Assembly: GCF_022458985.1 (NCBI RefSeq) | Contig: NC_061789.1 | Location: 5,497,501-5,561,500 of the forward strand | Source: Mugil cephalus | Lineage: Eukaryota > Chordata > Actinopteri > Mugiliformes > Mugilidae | DNA: 64,000 nt | Direction: 5' to 3' | Shown: piece after piece, positions 15,916 through 27,600 of the stretch | Position numbering within the stretch: the first letter of the stretch is position 1 | How the letters are laid out: every line of letters begins with the position of its first letter | Translations under genes and position numbers: made by a program | Notes under the pieces: model-generated | What the model saw: only the letters and a program-made list of their open reading frames with translations | The model's database searches: none | What the model was told of the DNA's origin: nothing

Positions 15916-18377
15916 TGAATCATTGTTGCATCAGCACTAGCAGCTAGCAGCTAGCTTAAAGCCAGGTAGCATCACATGCTTGTCATTCAAGTAACCAACT
16001 TGCGTAACATACATTCCTCATTATTATAAGGAAGTGGCACTAGTTTTTCAAGAAGAAACGCTGATAGTGCGACTTCCTGTGATCTCTTGATCCATAGAGC
16101 CAGATTTAAATTAAAGAAACTACACCTGTCCCTTTTAAATAATGAATGCATCCCCAGATTCCTAGAAACCCGGTTGGCTTCAGGTGTTTCTTCTTGGAAG
16201 TTCAAAGTTTCCAACCTGCATCGGAAACTGTTGAAGTTGTAAGATGTTGTCACTGTACGCCTTATCTACGTATATAAATAATGACTATGCCAGCTTTTAT
16301 GAAAGACGCACACGATAAACTCTTTGTTCCATAAAACTAGAGTGATTTTAAATTGAACTCCTGCTATTCAAAGGAGGTATTTAGATATGATCCTTCTTAT
16401 ATTCGATGCTTTGTCATCCGACACCAGTCAGGCTTCTGGAGAGGTAGCTCAAGTTCAGCTGCCGATTTGCGCTGAGTCATTGCCGTGACTCAGCATTTCA
16501 CAGCTTCATACTTCCTGTTTTTTGTTCAGGGAGGAGACTCATAGCCACAGAAACCTCTGCTGGCTGGAACCAGTTTGGGAGAATTTAAAAAAAAAAGGAA
16601 CAAGAAAGCAAGGAATAAGGAACCAAAACTGGACACGGGTGATGGAAAACACTGTGTTCTGACCAAAGCTTGTAGAGTCCCACAGCTTTAGACATGAGCT
16701 TCTTTCACATTATCCCCCTCCTCCCCTGTGGTTACACCACCTTTCCTTGAATCCAGTGGAACTTTAAATATTAATATGTCACCAACTTAGATTTTTTTTA
16801 GAACTAAGTCCTAATAATAAATAAAGGTTTTGCTCCAATAGTGATTTGCAGCACACAGTTATGTATGTAAGTAAATCTCTACATCTTGACTTTACTGCCC
16901 TTAAGATATAAACCCTCTCCAAAAAGACTGCTATGCTAGCAGCTCTGTGATGCTAAACTAACTGCTAACGTGTTCACACCGTCGTCACATTCTTTCTCGT
17001 TTTTATCTGGAGCACCAAAAACTTATTCTGGACCCTTCTTAGATTCCGTTTCCACCACCAGAGACAGAAAGTTCATAGAACCACGGTTACATTTGTAACT
17101 TTTCCACCATGCTTCCCACCTCTTCAAATAAATTTATGTAAAATGCATCATTGCAGATGTATTAAAAAAAATTTAAACTCTGGCATGCCACTTCAACTCA
17201 TAGAAAAACGTACCTTTATCCGCTGATTAGCTTAGTTAGCACTGCATACATCTGTTAGCGAGAGCTTGAATGTATGTTATTTCTATTTTATTTATCACAA
17301 GTCCCACACTATAGATTTGACTTCCTGAGACCCTGCGTTCTCATATGGGGACATTACGTATTAGGTTTTATTGCTGCTTATTCTGCTTCACAAAAAATAA
17401 AGTGTCCTCATTAGTGGACACTTTATGCTGCCATCTATGTTAGCAAAGGGTCAATACACTAGTTGGTAAGAACATGATAGTATTCCATCGGATTCATTCT
17501 ACAGATGATCACAGGAGAAAAGTGGACGACTATCTATCTATCTAACTTATTTATGCTTATTCACGTTTCTAGTTTGATATGACGCACAAATTTAACACAT
17601 TTTATCAATAGCAGCGAGCTACAACCTCACTTATTAGGAAGTACTTGTTTGAGGAAGTTGGGACTTCACTGTTCTGACTTCAATTCTGGTTTTGCTCAGT
17701 CATGTCCAGGTACTAAAATAAACAGTTTTATATTTTGTCACACATTGGTGACTTTATTATAATATAAATAATGAAATAATCCCAGTGTCCACATATGAGG
17801 ACATTATTTTTCTTTTTTTTTTTCCCAAAAAAAACTACTACTTCCTGTTGAAAGATGATACTTAGCTTTTATAATTCTAAGGTCCTAGATTTAATTTACC
17901 ATGTTAGCTTGCAAACATTTGCTAAATAGCACAAGCTACAATATATAACTGAGGAGGAAAGTTGGTCGTCTGTTATGTTGATTTGGAGAAATACTGCTAG
18001 CAGGACAACAAAGCGACTAGAACAGTGTGTGAATTCATAAAAATCATCTTTTAATTATGGCTTTCAGACGACGAGGTCCACAATATCCTTCACCAGAAAC
18101 TCACAGTTTATCTTGACTGGGAATGTTTAAACCTCGTAACATTGTACAGTAATAAAGACACACGGCTGAGACAGGGTAATTTTTTTGCTAGGTCGCAGAC
18201 TCTAAGGCAGATAAGGGTTAGAACTGCAGACTGGAAAAAAAAAAATACATGATGCATGAAAAAGAAGAAACGTAATCAAACCGTACTTCTTAGTGATTCT
18301 CTGTAAAATATAAAAATTGCATTTAAGTAAGTATTTTCTTTTACTGCATGTCAACATCTAAATGTGGCACCTGGGTT

Positions 18378-18383
18378 TTTATT
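18378..18383 (-). terminator. Candidate aldh16a1 polyadenylation signal
   Basis: AATAAA on the minus strand, about 290 nt past the aldh16a1 stop. A 23-nt A-run (minus strand, about 18624-18648) lies between the stop and this signal. Confidence 0.45.
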
Positions 18384-18666
18384 TCACTTCCTATTCTGGA
18401 AATGCAAAAGGAAAAACCTGCCTCGACTGTTTTAACCACAGCGAGTAGTTACATGTTCAAATCCACTTATATTTTAGCATCGTTGTGAACATGTGACCTT
18501 CAATTCATCAAACCTGTCCCTGTTTTAAGTGCTTTAGGAGTTAATTGAGCATCTGTGTCTCACTCTTCATTTTTTCTGACTGTTTCTTTCACATCTACAG
18601 TGGGTATATGTAACTCATCATCCTTTTTTTTTTTTTTTTTTTTTTTTAAATCTTGTCTTTGCTTTT

Positions 18667-21600
18667 TCATGCAGTAGGAATCCACATGCTCTTCCACTGG
18701 ATGGCGTTTCTCCACATTTCCTCCAGTAAAGCGGGATGACAGCGCCTCCAGTCCTCCCCGACGTCTTTCCCCTCCTTTTGGCAGAAGAGGCGCAGGGTTT
18801 TCAGAGGGCTGGTGCAGGTGTGTTGCAGGTACTGACAGCCCTGCGGCAAAGGAAACCAGAGAAAGAAGATTAAAGTTAATTCGTTAGATGTTAGGGCTGC
18901 ACAGTTAATTGAATTTTTAATCGTGATTGAATGAATGAACCTGATAGTACATTCAAAACACGGGCTCTGCTGCATATTTAATCAAGCAGTTCCTGGTATC
19001 GGAAGTATCGATATTTCAGTATCGGTTTGCACATCACGAGTTCTGGATTTAGGACGAGTGACACGATACGTTCAATGGCAACCAGACGACCATGTGTGTA
19101 AATTTTATTGTTTATTATTAAGCATTTATTCTAATTTAAAGTTTCATTTTTCACTGGTCGAATACCATTTGTTTGAAACTAGTGCAATAAAAATAAATTT
19201 TTTAATTTTTAATTATTTATTATTTTTTATGCGATGAATAATCGTGATACTGTTTGTTTGAAACTAGTGCAATAAAAATACATTTTTAAATTTTTTATTA
19301 TTTTTTACGCGATGAATAATCGTGAAACTGTTTGTTTGAAACTAGTGCAATAAAAATACATTTTTTAAAATTTTTTTTACATGATGAAAAATCGTGATTA
19401 AAATAATGATCAAAATAACCGTGATTATCATTTTGGTCATAATCGTGCAGCTCTAGTAGACGTCCAGACCAAGTCAGGTTGTCAGCGTTGGGTTCTTACC
19501 TCAGCGCTGCCCCAGTACCAGACGGCCTTGATGACACTGTGATTAGCAAGAGCAGCCGTCAGCTGATCTCGACTTCCCGTTATGACGTTTACTAGACCTG
19601 CGGGCAGGTCTGACGACTGGAGCACCTGAGGAAAAACATGTGATTTAGAAAAAAAAAGAAAAAGTCGATTCACTCATGTCATCATTATGCAGCTTTTAGT
19701 CAACACTACACAAGTGAAATCATCACTTCAGGGCAGTTTTTAGTTGCTAGAAGAGAGTCTGCTTATTACTTATTATTCAGCTCAAACACTGACCTGAATA
19801 AACGTCAACGCCGGCAGTGGGTACTTCTGACTGGGGACCAGGATGACAGCGTTGCCCGTGGCGATGGTCGCCCCAAGGAGCGTTACCATGGAGAGGAGGG
19901 GATTCTTGTCAGGTAGCACCACCCCCACGACTCCCAGAGCCTCAGGGACGGAGAGGGCCGAGCCGGACTTTGGCATGGGCTGAAACCACAAGAGTCAAAT
20001 GAAATATTTACGACCTCTCCTCATCATCCTTTCAATGCTACAGTACTGTGTGGCTAAAGTTACTTCTCAGTAAAGCTCTTAGCGTTAGCATCTTTTATTC
20101 AGCTTCATTTATCATAACTGAAATGACCTAAAACTAACTTAAACTAACTGAAACTGAGGTTAATCCACTTTTTCAAACCTATACTAGTTCATATGGATCA
20201 TTGTTGAGTCCAATTGTCCTTAATTTGATCTGATAATCCACATTTTCCCTGGTCTCTCTGTATTTACTGCTTCATTTCACCATGTTTTTGCCACCCAGGG
20301 GGCGTGGCCTGGGACCCTCTTACAACACGTATAATATCAAAGGCCTCACCAGAGATCCTCCCTGGATCTTGTCGCAGTAAGCTGCCCAAACACTGAGCCT
20401 GGCCACGCTGAGCTCCACCTCCTTGTCAGCGTCCTCCATGGACGCGCCGGTCTGGACGTTAATGGACGCCGCTACGTCCTTCCTCTTTGCCTCAAGGCCC
20501 TTAGCCAGAGAGTAAAGAGACTGAGCGCGTGCAGTCGGGGTCTTTTTCATCCAGCTACAATCAGGATGTTCAAAGGAATAAAGTGATTATAGAGGAACTT
20601 TATTTAACTTGTTAGAATATTTATTTTTTTCTTTTTACAGCAAATATAATACAGGAAAATCACTGTTAGCAAATAAATTAAACTCTTGATATTTACTTGT
20701 GTATTTTACTGATTTACCGAGCATGTACAACAACAAAGTACAGAACAAATGTGTTTTTCTATCAGCTCCCAAAGTCAAGTTGGACTTTGTCCGGTGATAA
20801 ATACGCACACACAGAAACCTGGGCTGTAACTTATTACACACATGTCTTTGTGCGTCTGAAACCTGCATAAAAGGTTTTATTTTTTGTAAAGAAGACTACG
20901 TTTTTGAGGAAAATGAATATTTCTCTGTAATAAATCAGCTGAGATGAGAGAGAATGAACAATTTGGGATGAAAATGTGGAAGATTCAGATCCGACGAAGC
21001 TCAAAATATCTCCACGATGTTTATGAAACACTTAATATAGAAAGAGGTTATAAATATGAAACCATATGGACTCAGGATAAATATGTCCTTCAACGTTGAA
21101 AGTTTTCCCCTGAACATGAAGATTAAGAGACTGTCGGGTCGTCAGAACTCTTTCATTTCTGTTTTTAACTGTTTAATCTGACGACTGTGGTATATATACA
21201 TATATATATCTCATATATCAGGGTCTGATAAAACTAGATGAATGCAGGTAAAAGTGAAAAGTGTTAATGATTACTGTCGGTTCACATGTTTAAGTTGCTC
21301 AATGCTCCGTTTGTGTTCATGGGTATTTTTGTGCGGCTGCAGCTCTCACCCGGGTTGGACTTTGATAGCAGCCTCCACGGCGTTACGGACATCTTTCCGT
21401 CCTCCGTCTGGACAATAGGCCAACACGCCGTCGCCCCCTGGTGGCTGCACCGTCACACTGCCGCCGGACACCGACTTGCACGTCTTACCGCCGACAAACT
21501 GAAGGTAGGACCGAGGAGAGCTGAGAGGATAACATATGACATAAATATATGACATATAATAATAATGATAATAATAATAATAATAATATGAGAAAACATT

Positions 21601-24600
21601 ACAAATGTACCTAGCAGAGTTTGGATCTTCGGGGATAATAACTGTAGGTGCAGTTGTTCCAAATGTTGAGTAGTCCATAGAGAGAGGTGAGGCGCGAGGA
21701 AGAGGAGAAGCTGTAGAAGATGACGGCCGCAGAAAATGGTAAAGACCCTGTGAGAAAGAAAGAAGAGCAGATGATTTATCTGCAGAGTGGTGTGTAGGGA
21801 ACAGGTGGTGCACTGGGGCTCCAAAACAAACTAAATATAGTAAAAGGTTCTTAGAAAAGCAAAAATATGACAGAATACTTTTAAAAATTGCAACTGTAAT
21901 TGTACCACCTTATGTCGATGTACGACTAGTATACTCATAGAAACTAGGGTTACAGCACGATAACTACTAAGCTTAGAGACGATGCAGATGTGACAGGTGT
22001 GAGATGGTTCATAGTATTCATAATTTATAATTGTAATCTAAACGCTATTTAAAGGCTACTGTTAAATAAATAGAGCTCCTCCTGTTTTTCCATTTGTCCT
22101 CATATTGCCTGAATGTCCTGAACAAAGCTAAGTGGCTAACAAGCTTTTAGTAATTTTGCTTATTTAACTCAGTTTGCACAGATCTCAGAGAGAAACGTCA
22201 TTTCATTCTTTCTGCATTGTAGTTGCATGAATGTCAAAATGACAATAAAGCTGAATAAATATTTTACTACTCCCCAGTCGGACATGCGGCTCTGGAGGCG
22301 TGAGCAATGACTGTAACTATAGACTGGATATAAATATGGACATCGTGTCCCCATTTCCTTGCACAGGCCAAACTGATGTGGGGGATATGGGTGGTGCCAT
22401 TTTCCTCCAGACTCACGATGCCCCGCCCACACATCCTCCAGACTCATATGCCGCCCACTACATCCCAATCAGATGCCGCCCACATCTCAGACTCACGATG
22501 CCCCCACTTCTCAACTCAATGATGCCCGACACATCCTCCAGACTCACAATCGCGTTTTTATTTAATTAATTCTACATTCATCTCTACAAGGAAATGTTGG
22601 ATTATACGCTTTTTTTTGTGCTTTGTTTTTGTTGGTTGGCATGGCAACTGGTAGTCATTATGTTACGTTTTGTTTCTATGGCGTCAAATAACTTAATTAA
22701 AATGAAACTTTGACAATAGTCACTTGAACACGCATCAATATTATATTTACTACCTAAAATGACAGAACCCATCCTCAAAAAAATTATTTGACGAGCATTT
22801 TAGTGTTTTATTTTTGACCCAAGTCCCGCCCACTAACACAAAAGGGGGTGGAGCTTATGATCTATACTGCTGCCAGACACCAGGGGGAGCTCTACTTGCT
22901 TTAGCTTCACTTCAGAGGAGCTGTTCATCCATCTTTACGTGGTCTATGACAGTAACCCACCTCCTGGCCTCCGTCAGTGCAGGTGCCGCTGTCTTTGTGA
23001 CCGCAGGCTGGGAGACAGGGGTCGGACACGGAGTGAGAGTTCACCCAAACTGAGCCGACCGACAGGCTGGAAAGACACGAACGTGAATCCATCAGTGAGA
23101 AGAAATTTAAATAAAGTGGAACGTGAGGACAAATAAAAGAGTATGCACCTCTTGGCTGTCTCCAGAGCCAGGGTGAGGTCTTCAGTCCAGATAGACGCTG
23201 CCTGGCCATACGGACTGTGATTCCCTGCATGAAACATTACGTTAAAAAAAAAAAGCAAAACACTTTAAGCTTTATGTGACAACTAGTCCTGGTTCTTACC
23301 GAGGGCCACTGCTTCTGTGTTGCTCCTGAAGGCCATGAGAGGCAGCAGGGGTCCAGGAGGGGGGCTGACGACGAAGGACGAGGACGGGGCCGCCCCACAG
23401 AGAACCGTGGGAGGGTACAGAGCACCTGAAGACGGGACGGAGCAGGACTGAATCAACTGTGGGAGGGAGAGAAAAATGAATGTCAGGAAACACGAGATTT
23501 TGTTCTCAGCTGACCAGCATACAAACAGAAGAGGACGAAGACGCTGTGATGCTACAGGGACGTGGTTTTTGATTGGGACAGACACAAAATACCGTTCACT
23601 TGCACTTAATCTGACACAAAAAGACATTAAAGCTTCACATCCTTCGTAGCAAGACGCTCCTTTTCCTTCCTGGTGGCTCAAAGACCTATATTTTTCAATA
23701 ATTTCAGAGGTAGTATACTGAATGTGTGCTTGTTATTGTTGTACCTTTTAAATTGCATAAATCAAAGGGAGTTCCTCTTTGCTCTGCAGGTTTCAGGCCG
23801 GTTTTTGTAAAGCGTCTTGAGACAATTTACATTGTTATTGCCTCTATATAAATAAAACTGAATTAAACTGAATTAAGTAACCAGTAACTTGATGAGCTGA
23901 GTGGAGGCGTAGGAGGTTCATTGTTTATTATTCATTGTACTCTGTAATTTAATTTAATTATTCCCTTCTACGTTCTTGTTTTGTTGTGTTTTTTAAAAAA
24001 ACACAAATTTTAGGTTATTTTCATTTTTATGTGTGTATGTGACCGTGTAAATATGCATGTTTTGTTTTTGTTTTTTAAAAAAAGGAAAAGTTAAATTGTA
24101 TTTGTGTAATTATTGTATTTTTCCCAATGATAATAATAATAATAATAATAATAATATGTTTTCCACATATGGAGGCCTTGAACTGACAAAATATAGTTAA
24201 AAAATAAAAAGAAAATAAATACATCAATAAAAAGAAATTAAAAAAGAAGTCAACTTCTTAACTTTGTTTGATAAAAAGTCAGAAGATGAACTTGTTCTGT
24301 GACAGGTCTTCGTTTTGTGACTCACCGTGGCCCCCTGCTGCTGAGCCTCCTGTACTGCAGCGTCCACCAGGACCCGGTCTGCATCACTGGACAGCGAGAC
24401 ACACTTCCTCCCCGGCATACGCAGCTTGAGTCGGGCCACGACGGCGTCCAGCACGCTCTCCTGAACGCACAACACCCAGTGGACCTGAGGACGGAGAGGG
24501 GACTCACTGGTCACACGGGTTAAGTCTTCATCCTTCTCTCAATCCATCATTTTAAATCCGCGTCACCTCTTTCCTCTTCTTGAAGGCGGCGTCCATCACT

Positions 24601-27600
24601 TCTTCTATGGCGCTGTCAATATCAGCCGATTCGAAGATGATGAACGGACACGTCGCGCCCACGCACGAGGACACGGACACGGGGACGCCCGCCCCCGCTG
24701 TCGCCTTACACAGCGTCACCCCATCCTGAGAGAAGAGAAAAGGACAAGAGGACGTTATCATGGGAAATTAAACCTCAGGTTAGAAAAGTAAGACCTGTTT
24801 CCTTTCACACACACACCTGCTTGTTGCCGCTGTAGGTGACGTAGCTGACGCTGGAGTTCTTGGCCACTTTAGCGGCAAGCGTCACGTCACTTCCTGTTAA
24901 AACGTTGAGAGCTCCAGCAGGAAGTCCAGCTCCGGTGAGAAGCTGGGACAACAGGAGCGCTGGGGGGGCGGAGCTTCGACCAGGGACCACGATCACAGAG
25001 TTACCTGAAGGAAGCAGCCATGAGTCACAACACCTCATACACCAGATTTAGAAACATTCAAAGCAAAATCACAACATCTTTGGTTGATTGGACATTTTTT
25101 TTTATAATTTTCGTTTAATTTCTACTCAACAAATTTATATTTATTTAAATAAACATTAACATGAATCCAACATATTTAAGTAAAGGGGTAGCTTAATATT
25201 GAATGCAAAATGATGATAAACAAATAATAAAAATAACAAAACAAAAAACTAATACATACATTTAACTTTCCAGTTTGGGATGAATTAATCTAAGTAACAT
25301 CCACATGAATCAAGATGCCACGAGACGGTTTAAATGTTATTTTCCTCTAATAGTGATCGCCATTCAATTAACAGCCTGGTCTCTTATAAGGGCGGGCGGT
25401 GTGGTTCGGGTCAAAGAAAAAAAATAACCATATATTTGAGTCACTGTAGATGCGCTAGTGTTTGTTAACGTCTCAGTCGGTTATAGACGCAGTAACAACC
25501 AGCGCCAACAGATGGCAGTACGAACCCAGGTTATCATGGAAACACCATCAAAACAACAGAGATTTAGCAGCGTGGCGCAAAGAAGAAAACTTGACGTGAA
25601 CTTCGAGGATAAATACAGGAGAGGAAGCTGAAAAACACTTTAATATTGACCCGTGAAGAATAAGATACTGGTACGTTATGGCCATTTAAGTTGCTGTAAA
25701 TTTTTCATATGTGTACGGTACTGATATGAATGCTTTTTTATTTGTTTGTGTTTTTCTTTTCTCAAAAAAAGCAAATATATCAGTATGAAACAAAGGGACC
25801 TAGAAATAAAACCTGCCTCCAATAATGAGCATGTATTCTGGGCAGCTGAATAAATAAAGGCCACTATTAGAGGAAATACGGTAGTTCTCCTGTCAGTGGT
25901 TATAATGTTGTGGCTGATCGGTGTGTGTGTGTGTGTCTTACCCATGGCCAGAGCTGGGAGGACTTTGAGCATGAGGTTATAGAGGGAGCAGTCATCAGAG
26001 GTAACTACTGCCACCACACCTGGAAACAGGAGAAAGAAACTAAACCTCAACCAACAATTTAACAACCGAGATGTAACGTGTTGTTGTTGTTGTTGTGAAC
26101 TCGTTGTCGTCCCCTCACCCAGCGGCATCCACTCAGCGAGGAGCGTGTCTCTGAGCTCGGCCCAGCCGCCGTAGAACTGCAGCAGCCTGACCAGGGCGGA
26201 GGTGGAGCAGGCGGCCTCGCACAGATCGCACAGCTCCGACAAACACTGGCCGTGCTGCCCGAGGACGCTCACCGACCTGGAGGGAAACACAGCGTTAGAT
26301 CGACCCCGGCTGATGGAAAGGAGAACGTTTTCCACCGACGTGTGTGAAGAAATGTGTCGGACCTGAGCAGCACTTTGGATCTCTGGCAGCAGCTCAGGCC
26401 GCTCCATTTCTGGTAGCCGCTAACGGCGGAGGAGGCGCACTGGGAAACGTCGTCGTCCTCGGCGCATGTTGTGGTGCACACGGTCGCACCTGGAGACACG
26501 ACACAGGCACATTTTTACACTGATGCGGCACAAATGAAAGGAGATATAGCGTCCGTGTGAACTAGATACGCGACGCTCGACACTGAGGCTCCGAAAGCCT
26601 GTTTCACTCTATTGGTTCGAAACACTGCGTCGTTTTTAGGCTTTTTATGTCACAATGAAACAGATTTTCATTCATTAAGAGGAGACGCAGGTGTTTAATA
26701 CCGTCAAGAGAGAAATAATAGAGAATTATTAAGGAGAACTTGTTTATAAATAAAAACATGTAAAAAAAAAAAAAAGTAGTTTTCTTAATGACAATCAGGA
26801 AAAAGTACATCGTCCAAATCCTTGTTACCGTTGCAAGTGGTTTTCAATGAAACCTCCGGTCACTGTATCAGTCATCTCACATCGTAGCAAAAAAAATGTA
26901 AATCAAGTTTCAAGTAATAAGTCAATTTACATTTCAAAATGTTGACACGGATGCTTGAGAGGGATTTGGCTGAATCATTTCGTGGCTGCTATAACTGCAG
27001 CTGGCCACTAGATGTCACTGTCCACGTTTAAGGCTTCAAAGATTTGATTTGATTTTTTTCTTTTTTCGGTACAATCGGGAAGAAGAAGCCCCCGAAGCTT
27101 CACAAGGCTTCATCCGCCCGTCTCTAATGTAAAACGTTGAAATCTGTCTGTTCTTTCTCACCTTTAGCATCAACCAGGGAGCGGCTCTGTCTTTCTGCTG
27201 GACGGACAAACTTTCCATCGATGAAAAGACCCAGAGAGCGGGAATGATGGTCGAGCCAGGCCTGAAAAAGGTAAAAGTTCAGCTCTAAAGCGAAAGGATT
27301 TGAACGTAAATGATAAATAACACCTAGAAATAGAAACACAGGAAATATTTGTTTTGTTTCAAAGCAAAACAAATGAATCAAGTGACTTTAAATCAATCAA
27401 AAAAAAAAAAACACCTACATGGCCGACAGGTTTTGTTTTATTGATGTTCCTTTATTTTTTTACTATGCAATTTTCTTATTTTAGCACGTTCAAAATAAAG
27501 TCTAATCAAATTAAATCAGTTTTCTCGTTTTTTAAATTTACAAAAAGTAGTTACAGGGTGCAACTTATAGGATGCAAGTCAGGCGGAAACATGCAGCCAT

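Larger units (their letters stand above)
13562..18377. other. Repeat-rich intergenic region between ferritin and aldh16a1
   Basis: No protein gene was recognised. Contents: a LINE-like 3' segment (13700-14140), a mariner-like transposase relic (15510-15915), and two related segments containing CATATG(G/A)GGACATTA (about 17330-17420 and 17780-17840). Both intergenic neighbours are minus-strand genes, so the region holds the aldh16a1 3' end and the ferritin upstream DNA. Confidence 0.5.

Noticed and set aside
15513..15947. 144-residue plus-strand frame as a protein gene
   Set aside because: It covers a frameshifted transposase relic and an adjoining low-complexity stretch. No signal for a start or promoter was seen.
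25676..26407. 243-residue minus-strand frame as a single protein
   Set aside because: It spans two genuine aldh16a1 exons but reads through the intron between them and the transposon tip; splice signals and family similarity support separate exons.
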